From: JAJEFO01 sp965221845
GTDB taxonomy: Bacteria > Pseudomonadota > Alphaproteobacteria > Rhodobacterales > Rhodobacteraceae
Reading direction: 5' to 3'
NCBI GenBank assembly: GCA_965221845.1
Contig: OZ244919.1
Span: 620,001-684,000 of the forward strand
Length of the DNA: 64,000 nt
The notes under the pieces are model-generated. The model ran no database searches. It was given only the letters and a program-made list of their open reading frames with translations, and had not been told where the DNA came from. The position numbers were made by a program, and so were the translations under genes. Shown here one piece after another: positions 7,322 to 15,382 of the stretch; within the stretch, counting starts at the first letter, position 1, and every line of letters begins with the position of its first letter.

Positions 7322-8449
7322 ATGTCCAACACCAGATTCGTTCAGACCAAACGATACTTCCTCAAGACGGGACTCGCCTCCGCCGCGCTCGCCGCGCCCT
7401 TCGTCAACCGCGCCTGGGCGCAAACCGTCGAGCTGACGATGCTCGGCTGGTACGGCACGGCGGAGCCGGACATGGTCGCGGAGTTCGAGGAAGCCAGCAA
7501 CGTCAAGTTCGTCCCCAAGTACTATGCGGGCGGCGACAACATGCTGGCCGCGCTCGCGCAGAACCCGCCGGGCACCTTCGACATCATCCACACGGACGCG
7601 GAATACGCCAAGCTGCTGGTGGCCAACGACCTCGTCATGGAGCTCGACCCGAGCGACTATGCCTTCGACGACCTGCTCCATGACGACTTCAGGAGCTTCG
7701 CCGGCCACTGGGACGACGGCGGCAGGCTCTACTCGCTGATCACCCGCTTCGGGCATCTCGGCGTCTCCTACAACAAGGAGGTGCTGACGGCCGAGGAAGC
7801 CGCCACCTACGACGTCTACTGGGACGGGCGTCTCGCCGGCAAGGTCGGCCATTTCGACTGGCACCTGCCGTCGCTGGGGCAGATGAGCCTGCTGCTGGGC
7901 AACGCCTCTCCCTTCGACATCGACGAAGATGCATGGAAGGCCGTGCAGGAGAAGACGCTCTCGCTCAAGCCCCAGGTCGGCGGCTATTTCGACTTCGGCG
8001 GCACGTTCGCGGGCCTCAAGAACGGCGAGATGCTGGCCATGGTCGGCATCGGCGACTGGGTGACGGGCATCCTCGAACGCGACGGCGCGCCGGTGTCGTC
8101 CGTCGTGCCGAAGGAGGGCGGCATCCAGTGGACCGAGAGCTACTCCATCGCCAAGACCTCCGGGAAGGCGGACCGCGCGCTCGAGTACCTCGCCTACACC
8201 ATGTCTCCGGAGGGCCAGGTGAAGACGGCGCAAATGCTCGGCTACCCGGGCCACTGCGTCACCAAGGCAGGCCGCGCCCTCCTGAACGAGGTCGACCCGG
8301 CAGAGGCGCGGCGCTCCGGGCAGGTGGACGGCGACCCCCGCGACCCGATCGTGCTGATCGACGAAGGCCGCATCAGCTATCGCGACATCCCGGCCCAGCA
8401 GACGCTGGAGGACTGGAACGACTTCTGGTCGGAATACAAGAACGCTTGA
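7322..8449 (+). CDS. ABC transporter periplasmic substrate-binding protein, PotD/PotF-like
   Basis: The 375-residue protein begins with a Tat-like signal (KRYFLKTGLASAALAAPFVNRAWAQ, with KR instead of RR). The mature protein (ELTMLGWYGTAEPDMVAEFE, then the hinge region FDIIHTDAEYAKLL) belongs to the spermidine/putrescine-type binding proteins. It should deliver a small solute to the membrane permeases encoded immediately downstream. GGAGGGTGGAG precedes the ATG at 7322. The family also transports compounds other than polyamines. The neighbouring deaminase and PRTase make a nitrogenous base or a related ring compound more likely than a polyamine, but this is inference. Confidence 0.85.
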   Translation: MSNTRFVQTKRYFLKTGLASAALAAPFVNRAWAQTVELTMLGWYGTAEPDMVAEFEEASNVKFVPKYYAGGDNMLAALAQNPPGTFDIIHTDAEYAKLLVANDLVMELDPSDYAFDDLLHDDFRSFAGHWDDGGRLYSLITRFGHLGVSYNKEVLTAEEAATYDVYWDGRLAGKVGHFDWHLPSLGQMSLLLGNASPFDIDEDAWKAVQEKTLSLKPQVGGYFDFGGTFAGLKNGEMLAMVGIGDWVTGILERDGAPVSSVVPKEGGIQWTESYSIAKTSGKADRALEYLAYTMSPEGQVKTAQMLGYPGHCVTKAGRALLNEVDPAEARRSGQVDGDPRDPIVLIDEGRISYRDIPAQQTLEDWNDFWSEYKNA

Positions 8450-8482
8450 GGACGTGACCGCGAAACCAGGGCGGCGCGCCTG

Positions 8483-9328
8483 ATGCGCGGCCCCAACACA
8501 TACGCGCTGGCCTTCCGCCTGCCCATCATCGTCTGGCAGGCGCTCTTCTTCGTCGGCCCGCTCGCCTTCGTCGTCGCGATGTCGTTCTTCGTGGTGCGGA
8601 ACTTCCGCATGGTGGAGGCCTTCGAACTCGACAGCTGGCGGCGGATGCTGTCGCGGGACTTCGTCTGGGACGCCTACGCCTACACGATCGCCATGGCCGG
8701 AAGCGCCGCGCTGCTTGCCTCGCTCGTCGCCTTCCCGGCGGCCTATTGCCTCGCCTTCCGCGTCTCCGCGCGCGCCCGCCAGGCCGCCATCCTGCTCCTC
8801 ATCATCCCGTTCTTCACCAGCTATCTCGTCCGCACCTTCAGCTGGTACACCATCCTCGCCGAAGCGGGCGTGCTCAACGGCGCCGTGAGGCTCCTGGGCC
8901 TCGGGCCGTACACGCTCCTCAACACCGCCACAGGCACGCTCGTCGGCTACCTTACCCTTGTCACGCCGCTGGTCCTGATCCTGCAGACGGTCACCATGGC
9001 CAACATCGACGACCGCCTGATCCAGGCCGCCCGCAACCTCGGCTGCTCGCCCGCGCGCGCGGTCCGGACGGTGATCCTGCCCGCGGGCAAGACCGGCTTC
9101 GTCGTCGCCGCGCTCTTCGCCTTCATCCTGTCCTTCGGCGATTTCGTGGCGCCGTTCTACCTTGGCGGATCCAACCCGCCGACGCTGCCGATCCTGATCA
9201 TCGACACCACCAAGGCCGGGCAGCAATGGCCCCGCGCCGCCGTGGTCGCCGTCATCATGATGGTCACGCTCTTCGTGATCGCGTTCTCGGCGATCATTTA
9301 CGCCTACCGGAAGAGGGCAAGCCGATGA
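8483..9328 (+). CDS. ABC transporter permease, PotB-like
   Basis: The 281-residue inner-membrane protein has about six hydrophobic segments and the cytoplasmic EAA-type loop (AARNLGCSPARAVRTVILPAG, about residues 182-202) that contacts the ATPase. Length and layout match the first permease of PotABCD-type importers. Its TGA overlaps the ATG of the second permease (ATGA). The gene lies 33 bases after the binding-protein gene. Confidence 0.9.
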   Translation: MRGPNTYALAFRLPIIVWQALFFVGPLAFVVAMSFFVVRNFRMVEAFELDSWRRMLSRDFVWDAYAYTIAMAGSAALLASLVAFPAAYCLAFRVSARARQAAILLLIIPFFTSYLVRTFSWYTILAEAGVLNGAVRLLGLGPYTLLNTATGTLVGYLTLVTPLVLILQTVTMANIDDRLIQAARNLGCSPARAVRTVILPAGKTGFVVAALFAFILSFGDFVAPFYLGGSNPPTLPILIIDTTKAGQQWPRAAVVAVIMMVTLFVIAFSAIIYAYRKRASR

Positions 9329-10113
9329 CCCGCCTCGACCTCCTGCTCCGCGCATGGCTGCTGCTCGTCGCAGGCTTCGTCTTCCTGCCGATCTTCGTCA
9401 GCATGCTGTTCTCGTTCAACGAGGCCCGCTTCCCCACGCTGCCGCTCACCGGTTTCACGACCCGATGGTACGCCGCGATCTTCGCGGATCCCGACTTCTG
9501 GCGATCCGCCAGGAACAGCCTGACCGTCTCCTGCGCCACGGCCCTCATCGCCACGTTCCTCGGCTTCTGCACGGCCTACACCGACTACCGCTACAGCTTC
9601 CGCGGCAAGGGCCTGGTCCTTGCCGTCATCCTGCTGCCGCCGACCATCCCGCTCGTCATCATCGCGCTCGCGATGCTGGCCTGGTTCAGCCGCGTCGGCA
9701 TGTCCGGCCAGCTCGTCTCGATCATCGCCGCCCACAGCGTCCTGACGGCCCCCTTCGCCATGGCGATCGTCCGCCTGCGTCTCAGCCAGATCGACGAGAG
9801 TCTCGAGGCCGCCGCCTGGAACCTGGGCGCCAGCGAGTGGCGCGCCATGCGGGAGATCATCCTGCCGTTCTGCAGGCCGGCGATCCTCTCCTCGCTTTTC
9901 CTGACCGCCGCCGTCTCCTTCGACGAGTTCACGGTCTCCTGGTTCGTCTCCGGCCTGAACAAGACGTTGCCGGTCCATGTCCTCGAAATCGTGCAGGGCA
10001 CCATAGATCCGCAGGTCAACGCCATCGGCACGCTTGTCTTCGGGGTCTCGATCACGCTGGTGGTCATCAGCCAGGCCCTCATCTTCTTCCGCCTGCAGAA
10101 GGCGGCGACATGA
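9325..10113 (+). CDS. ABC transporter permease, PotC-like
   Basis: The 262-residue second permease has six predicted membrane helices, starting LLLRAWLLLVAGFVFLPIFVSM, and an EAA loop (AAWNLGASEWRAMREIILP). FNEARFPTLPLTGFTTRWY after the first helix is typical of PotC/PotI. It begins at the ATGA overlap with the upstream permease and itself overlaps the ATPase start at 10110. It should pair with the PotB-like subunit to form the import channel. Confidence 0.9.
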   Translation: MTRLDLLLRAWLLLVAGFVFLPIFVSMLFSFNEARFPTLPLTGFTTRWYAAIFADPDFWRSARNSLTVSCATALIATFLGFCTAYTDYRYSFRGKGLVLAVILLPPTIPLVIIALAMLAWFSRVGMSGQLVSIIAAHSVLTAPFAMAIVRLRLSQIDESLEAAAWNLGASEWRAMREIILPFCRPAILSSLFLTAAVSFDEFTVSWFVSGLNKTLPVHVLEIVQGTIDPQVNAIGTLVFGVSITLVVISQALIFFRLQKAAT

Positions 10114-11177
10114 CCGGCCCGCTCGTCACCCTCGACAGGGTCGAAAAGCGCTTCGGCGGCTTCGCGGCCGTGCGCGCGGCCAGTCTCGACATCGCGGCAG
10201 GGGAGTTCGTTGCCATCATGGGGCCCTCCGGCTGCGGCAAGACGACGACGCTCCGGATGCTCGCAGGGCTCGACGCGCCGACCTCCGGCGAAATCCGCAT
10301 CGCAGGCCAGCGCATGAACGAGCTCGCCGCCCATCAGCGCGAGACGCCAATGGTCTGGCAGAGCCTCGCGCTCTTCCCCTTCCTGAACGCCCGGGAGAAT
10401 GTCGAGTTCGGGCTGAAGATGCGCGGCATCGGTCCCGCTGAGCGCAAGCGGCGCGCCATGGAATGGCTCGGCCGCATGGAGATCGCCGAGTTCGCCGAAC
10501 GCAATGTCGAAACCCTGTCGGGCGGCCAGCGCCAGCGGGTCGCGCTCGCCCGCGCGCTCGTCACCGAGCCGCAGCTCCTCCTGCTGGACGAACCGCTCTC
10601 CGCTCTCGACGCCCATCTCGTGATCCGCATGCAGGCCGTGCTGACCAGGCTGCAGCGCGAGACCGGCATCACGTTCGTCTACGTCACGCATTCCCAGTCG
10701 GAAGCCTTCGCCATGGCCGACCGCGTGGTCGTCATGTCCAAGGGCGAGATCGTGCAGGTCGGCACGCCCCGCGAAGTCTACCGCACGCCCCGCACCCGTT
10801 TCGTGGCCGAATTCGTCGGCCGGAACAACATCTTTCCCGGCACCGTCAAGGCGTCCGCAGGCGGGCAGGTGACGGTTGAAGCCGCCCTCGGCAGTTTCAG
10901 CGTCTCCGGCGAGGCTCCCGTCGGAGCCCCTGCGTCGATCGTGGTCGCCGGCGACATGATGCAGACAGGCCCGGGCGACAACGCCATCGAAGCCACCGTC
11001 ATATCGGAGGAGTTCGTGGGCTCGACGGTCACGGCCTTCTTCGAGGCCGCGGACGGCACCGAGGTCAAGGTGCAGGCCCAGGAGCGCGCGCTCGCTGATC
11101 TCGACCTGCGCGCAGGCAGAAAGGTCACGCTGCACTGGGCGAAGGGCGACGGCCACCTGCTGCTGGAGCAGGCATGA
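10110..11177 (+). CDS. ABC transporter ATPase, PotA-like
   Basis: The 355-residue ATPase contains Walker A (GPSGCGKTT), the Q-loop (MVWQSLALFPFL), the signature LSGGQRQR, Walker B (LLLLDEPLSALD) and the H-loop (YVTHSQSEAF). A C-terminal TOBE-like regulatory domain covers roughly residues 270-355. It powers the importer from the cytoplasmic side. The gene starts inside the last codons of the second permease (ATGA) and ends overlapping the deacetylase-like gene by four bases, so the hydrolase belongs to the same transcript. Confidence 0.92.
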   Translation: MTGPLVTLDRVEKRFGGFAAVRAASLDIAAGEFVAIMGPSGCGKTTTLRMLAGLDAPTSGEIRIAGQRMNELAAHQRETPMVWQSLALFPFLNARENVEFGLKMRGIGPAERKRRAMEWLGRMEIAEFAERNVETLSGGQRQRVALARALVTEPQLLLLDEPLSALDAHLVIRMQAVLTRLQRETGITFVYVTHSQSEAFAMADRVVVMSKGEIVQVGTPREVYRTPRTRFVAEFVGRNNIFPGTVKASAGGQVTVEAALGSFSVSGEAPVGAPASIVVAGDMMQTGPGDNAIEATVISEEFVGSTVTAFFEAADGTEVKVQAQERALADLDLRAGRKVTLHWAKGDGHLLLEQA

Positions 11178-12055
11178 TCCGGAACCCGATCCCCTGGCCG
11201 AACGGCGCGCGCTGCGCCTGCGCGATCACCTTCGACATGGACGCCGACAGCCTGATCCATGTCGCGCGCCCCGACGACGGCCATGATCGCCTCTACCCGA
11301 TCTCCATGGGCCGCTACGGTCCGGCCGTCGCCATCCCGCGCATCCTCGGCACATACCGGCGCTTCGGGATCAAGCAGTCCTTCTTCGTCCCCGGCTGGTG
11401 CATGGAGACCTATCCGGAGACGGTCGAGGCGATCCTGGAAGAGGGCCACGAGATTGGCCATCACGGCTGGATCCACGAAGATCCGGTCGCCACGAAGGGC
11501 GCCGCGCAGGAAGAGGCCTTCGAACGGGCCCTCGACACCCACAGGCGCATGACCGGCGCCAGCCCCCGCGGCTACCGGGCCCCGGTCTACAACGTCACCC
11601 AGCAGGTCATCGACCTCATGGTGAAGCACCGGTTTCGCTATGACAGCTCCCTCATGGCCGACGACATCCCGTACGAGATGCGGACCGGGGGCGGCACGCT
11701 TTACGAAATGCCCGTCCACTGGGGCGTCGACGACTGGCCGCCCTTCGCCCATTACGACGAGATCGGCTACATGATGCCGGTGCGCGGCCCGTCCAGCGGG
11801 CTGGAGGGCTTCTGGGAAGAGTTCGAGGCGCAGTACGAAGCCGGCGGATGCTTCGTGCTGGTCGCGCACCCGTTCCTGACGGGGCGCCTTGCCCGCTGGA
11901 GACGGGTCGAGCAATGGCTCGAGACGACGCTTGCCGAGCGCGATGTGTGGTTCGCGCCGCTGGAGGCCATCGCCGACCATCTCGACGCGGTGAAGGCGCG
12001 GGGCGGCACGATCCGCGCGGAAACCCTTCCATACTACGCCGGGCCGCAGAGATAG
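11174..12055 (+). CDS. NodB-fold polysaccharide deacetylase/PuuE-like hydrolase
   Basis: The 293-residue protein has the NodB homology motifs ITFDMDAD (catalytic Asp and metal Asp), GHEIGHHGWIHE (metal-binding His pair), and RGYRAPVYN. There is no signal peptide, which argues against an extracellular polysaccharide and favours the intracellular branch. That branch includes PuuE allantoinases, which open cyclic ureide rings. Its start overlaps the ABC ATPase stop (ATGA), and the cytosine-deaminase-like gene follows 14 bases later. A role in hydrolysing an imported small ring compound or amide fits the context better than cell-wall work, but the substrate is unproven. Its stop codon runs into a 9-base G tract. 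Confidence 0.82.
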   Translation: MIRNPIPWPNGARCACAITFDMDADSLIHVARPDDGHDRLYPISMGRYGPAVAIPRILGTYRRFGIKQSFFVPGWCMETYPETVEAILEEGHEIGHHGWIHEDPVATKGAAQEEAFERALDTHRRMTGASPRGYRAPVYNVTQQVIDLMVKHRFRYDSSLMADDIPYEMRTGGGTLYEMPVHWGVDDWPPFAHYDEIGYMMPVRGPSSGLEGFWEEFEAQYEAGGCFVLVAHPFLTGRLARWRRVEQWLETTLAERDVWFAPLEAIADHLDAVKARGGTIRAETLPYYAGPQR

Positions 12056-12069
12056 GGGGGGGGCAAGCC

Positions 12070-12519
12070 ATGCTGTCCGACACTGACGCGAAGTTCCTGC
12101 GCATCGCCTACGAGGAGGCCAGGAGCGGCCATGACGAAGGCGGCTGCCCGATCGGCGCCGCACTCGCCCGCGGCGGCCGGCTCGTCAGCCGGGGCCGGAA
12201 CCAGCGCGTCCAGAAGGGCGACCCCATCGCGCATGGCGAGATGGACGCGCTGCGCAAGGCCGGGCGCCAGAAGACCTACCGCGACACCACGCTCTACACC
12301 TCGCTCAGCCCCTGCATGATGTGCGCCGGCACCATCATCCAGTTCGGCATCCCCCGGGTCGTCATCGGCGAGAACGCCAACTTCGGCGGCAACGAGAGGT
12401 TCCTGCGCTCGAGGGGCGTCGAGGTCATCGTCGCCAACGATCCGGACTGCATCGCGCTCATGGCGAGTTTCATCGAGGAGAAGCCCGAGCTTTGGAACGA
12501 GGACATCGCGGAGAGCTGA
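12070..12519 (+). CDS. Fungal-type cytosine deaminase-like nucleobase deaminase
   Basis: The 149-residue protein is a small zinc deaminase of the cytidine-deaminase fold. Zinc ligands and catalytic Glu are H55-x-E57 (AHGEMDA) and C82/C85 (SPCMMCAG). The C-terminal half (GIPRVVIGENANF, then a stretch ending PELWNEDIAES) closely follows yeast Fcy1 as I recall it, rather than the large amidohydrolase CodA of most bacteria. It should deaminate a free pyrimidine-like base, releasing ammonia. The ATG at 12070 lies seven bases after a G9 tract (12055-12063), which probably acts as the ribosome site. It ends the ABC operon, and an ammonium channel gene follows. Confidence 0.85.
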   Translation: MLSDTDAKFLRIAYEEARSGHDEGGCPIGAALARGGRLVSRGRNQRVQKGDPIAHGEMDALRKAGRQKTYRDTTLYTSLSPCMMCAGTIIQFGIPRVVIGENANFGGNERFLRSRGVEVIVANDPDCIALMASFIEEKPELWNEDIAES

Positions 12520-12594
12520 AGCGGGCGAGCCGGCGCAGGGCAAGGGGCATTCGCCGGGATTCGGAACGCGGACGGTCCCTGCGCCCGATCCCGC

Positions 12595-12613
12595 CATGGC
12601 CGCTTCGGCCATG
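12595..12613. terminator. Possible hairpin between deaminase and ammonium channel genes
   Basis: CATGGCCG-CTT-CGGCCATG forms an eight-base-pair stem with a three-base loop, 75 bases after the deaminase stop. There is no following T run, so it is not a standard intrinsic terminator. It could be a transcript-end or processing structure, or chance in G+C-rich DNA. Confidence 0.3.
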
Positions 12614-12774
12614 CCGCGTTCGGGGGGATCCGATGGCCGCACCTCCGGCCCGGACGGCCTGCGGGAGCGCCCGGCGCAGTCCGGGTTCCTGCGCCGCCGG
12701 CCAGGCGGGGTTGATTTCCGGATCCAGCCGTGAAATGCCGTTCCGCGTCAACGAAGGACAGGAAAACGATCGCC

Positions 12775-14142
12775 ATGCACAAAATGCTTGAAGCCCTGCG
12801 ACTCGCGGCAGTCCTGGGCCTCCTTCCGGCCGCAGCCTCGGCGCAGGCGCAGGTCGGCGCGGAGACCGGATTCGTGCTCAACACGTTCGCGTTTCTCATC
12901 TGGGGCGCGCTGGTCATGTGGATGTGCGCCGGGTTCACGATGCTTGAGGCCGGGTCGGTCCGCACGAAGAACGCGTCCGTCATCTGCATGAAGAACATCG
13001 GGCTCTACGCGATTGCCGGGCTGGCCTACTACGTGATCGGCTACAACATCATGTATGTCGGCGTCGACGGCGGGCTCTTCGGATCCCTCACGCTGTTTCG
13101 CGGCAACTCGGCCAGCGAGATCGCGCTCCTCGAGGCCGCGCCGGAGGCGATGGACCAGGCCCGCGCGGCGCTGCTGGCGGAGGGCGGCGGACATGCCACG
13201 ATGTCGGACTGGTTCTTCCAGATGGTCTTCGTCGCGACAACCGCGTCGATCATTTCCGGAGCCCTTGCCGAGCGCGTCCGGCTTTGGTCCTTCTTCCTGT
13301 TCGTGGCGATCCTGACGGCCTGCATCTATCCCGTCGTGGGCGCGTGGACGTGGGGGGGCGGCTGGCTGTCCGGCATGGGCTTCCAGGACTTCGCGGGATC
13401 CACGATCGTCCACTCGACCGGGGGCTGGGCCGCGCTTGCGGGCGCCATCCTCCTCGGCGCGCGCCGCGGGCGGTTCCCCAAGTACGGCACCGTCCGGCAG
13501 ATGCCGCCTTCGAACGTGCCCATCGTCGCGCTGGGGGTGTTCATACTGTGGCTGGGCTGGTTCGGATTCAACGGCGGGTCCCAGCTGGCCCTGAACTCGG
13601 CGGCGGACGCGCTGGCGCTCAGCAACATATTCGCGAACACCAACATCGCGGCCTCGGCAGGCGTCGTCGCCGCCCTGGCGCTGTCCAAGCCGATCCTTGG
13701 GCGCATGGACCTGCTTGCAACGCTGAACGGGGCGATCGCCGGACTCGTGGCGATCACCGCCGGGCCGGACCTTGTCAACCACCAGTGGGCGATCCTGATC
13801 GGCGCGGTCGGCGGCGCAATCTCGGTCGCGGGATTCAAGCTGCTCGAAGCGGTCCGGATCGATGACGTCGTGGGCGCGATACCGGCCCACCTGTTCGCCG
13901 GCATCTGGGGAACGCTGGCCGTCTGCATCGCCGCCGGCGGCGACCTGGTCGTGCAGCTGACGGGAATCGCCGCGATCGGCGTCTTCGTCTTTGCGGTCTC
14001 GGGCGCGGTCTGGATGCTCATCGACCGGCTTGTCGGGCTGCGCATTCCGCCAAACGCCGAGCTGCTGGGGCAGGATGCCGTGGAACTCGGCATCGAGGCC
14101 TATCCGGAGTTCGTGGCCGTCCCGGATGCGGACGACGACTGA
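12775..14142 (+). CDS. amt: Ammonium channel/transporter (Amt family)
   Basis: The 455-residue protein has a cleavable N-terminal signal-like segment (MLEALRLAAVLGLLPAAASAQ) and then eleven or so membrane helices. The family signature DFAGSTIVHSTGG and the second pore histidine in PAHLFAGIWGTL give the twin-His arrangement needed for ammonium conduction. Amt proteins bring ammonium across the inner membrane and are usually controlled by a GlnK gene next door; none is present here. The ATG at 12775 was chosen over 12730 because an AAGGACAGGA-type ribosome site precedes it and it opens directly into the signal segment. It follows an ammonia-releasing deaminase, which may or may not be meaningful. 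Confidence 0.93.
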   Translation: MHKMLEALRLAAVLGLLPAAASAQAQVGAETGFVLNTFAFLIWGALVMWMCAGFTMLEAGSVRTKNASVICMKNIGLYAIAGLAYYVIGYNIMYVGVDGGLFGSLTLFRGNSASEIALLEAAPEAMDQARAALLAEGGGHATMSDWFFQMVFVATTASIISGALAERVRLWSFFLFVAILTACIYPVVGAWTWGGGWLSGMGFQDFAGSTIVHSTGGWAALAGAILLGARRGRFPKYGTVRQMPPSNVPIVALGVFILWLGWFGFNGGSQLALNSAADALALSNIFANTNIAASAGVVAALALSKPILGRMDLLATLNGAIAGLVAITAGPDLVNHQWAILIGAVGGAISVAGFKLLEAVRIDDVVGAIPAHLFAGIWGTLAVCIAAGGDLVVQLTGIAAIGVFVFAVSGAVWMLIDRLVGLRIPPNAELLGQDAVELGIEAYPEFVAVPDADDD

Positions 14143-14458
14143 CGCCCAGCCCGCCCCCGCGCGAGCGGCGCTTCGTCAAGCGGCATTCCCCGGCGCGGGC
14201 GCGGCATGCACGCCCGAGCCGGCGCAAGGCGGCCCGCAGGGGCCTGCCGTGGCCGGCGGGCACATGTCGCGCCGCCGAGACCCGGGGCGATCACGTGAGA
14301 CTGAGAAAGCCCCTCGGTCCGGAATGCCGTCCGGGGAAGAGCCACCTGGACTGGCACCGCGACACGATCTTCCGGCGACCGGGGCGCGCGGCGTAGCGCA
14401 CCCGAAGCGTGTCGCGCCCTTGCGGCCCGGCCACGCTTGCCGGCGCGCCAGGCCGGGA
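14143..14458. other. 316-base convergent intergenic region
   Basis: This gap lies between the 3' ends of the ammonium channel gene and the DUF2189 gene. I see no open frame with family similarity, no RNA gene and no clear terminator with a T run. Confidence 0.4.
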
Positions 14459-15247
14459 TCACGCCCGCAAGGTGTCGAGAGACCGCCTGTAGATGTGCCA
14501 GGTTGCATGTCCGAGGACGGGCAGCGCCACGAGCAACCCCAGGAACAGGGGCAGCATCGCGACAAGAAGGCTGGCGGCGATGACCAGGGCCCAGACGCAC
14601 ATGACCGGCCCGTTCCGGGCGACCGTCCTGACGCTGACCAGCGCTGCCGTCACGAAGTCGATCTCCCTGTCCATCAGCAGCGGAAGCGACACGACGGTCA
14701 GCGCGAATGTCAGGAAAGCGACCGCGCAGCCGACGGCGCCCTGGAACGCCAGCATCGAGAGGCCGGCGGGCGTCAGGTAGACGTCCCAGGAGGTCAGCAC
14801 GTCGGTCATGGCCGCGCGGCCGAGAAAGAGCGCGAAGCTCATGTGCGCGAAGAAGCTCCAGAACAGGAACACGAACGCGAGCATGGCCCCCGCCCAGGGC
14901 AGCTGGCGTCCCCGCTCCCTCCAGACCGCGAGGAGGATCCCGGCCCATTCCAGCGGCTCGCCGGCCTCGATCCGGCGGCTCGTCTCGTAGAACCCGACGG
15001 CGGCAAAGGGGGCGACCAGCGGAAAGCCGAGGGCGAAGGCGAGGGTCCAGAGCAGGGTGCCGGCGCCAAGCCAGGCAAGCAGCCACCCCGACAGGACGTA
15101 GACGCCGCTGAACAGGATCCCGTGCAGGGGCGCTCTCCGGAAGTCGCGGATGCCGGCCCTGACAGACGCGAACAGGTCGGCAAGCGCGACGTCCGCGATT
15201 TCCGGAACCGGGCTCGCGGCCGGCCCGCCCGGGACATCCTCACCCAT
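14459..15247 (-). CDS. DUF2189-type integral membrane protein
   Basis: The 262-residue protein has a hydrophilic N-terminus followed by about six hydrophobic segments. Typical stretches are HGILFSGVYVLSGWLLAW, FPLVAPFAAVGFYETSRR and FALTVVSLPLLMDREIDF. This matches the DUF2189 family of inner-membrane proteins, common in alphaproteobacteria. Its function is not known. The ATG at 15247 lies 135 bases from the divergent prfB start, so both promoters must be in that gap. Confidence 0.8.
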   Translation of the reverse strand: MGEDVPGGPAASPVPEIADVALADLFASVRAGIRDFRRAPLHGILFSGVYVLSGWLLAWLGAGTLLWTLAFALGFPLVAPFAAVGFYETSRRIEAGEPLEWAGILLAVWRERGRQLPWAGAMLAFVFLFWSFFAHMSFALFLGRAAMTDVLTSWDVYLTPAGLSMLAFQGAVGCAVAFLTFALTVVSLPLLMDREIDFVTAALVSVRTVARNGPVMCVWALVIAASLLVAMLPLFLGLLVALPVLGHATWHIYRRSLDTLRA

Positions 15248-15382
15248 TGTCTCGCGCCATGGCCCCGCTCCTGCGAACCCCAGTCTGGCGCGCGCCGCCC
15301 GCGCCTGCAAGCGAATGCCTTGAAGCGGCGAGCCTGCATTGCTATCTCCCACCGGCCGGGACCAGCCCAGGAGAGAGGTGTC

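Noticed and set aside
6452..9355. Single 967-residue minus-strand frame
   Set aside because: Only 6452-7228 encodes the BtpA-family protein; the rest is antisense to the ABC binding-protein and permease genes and is compositionally biased.
12595..12613. Intrinsic terminator after the deaminase
   Set aside because: The hairpin is clean but lacks a T run, so I kept it only as a low-confidence structure.
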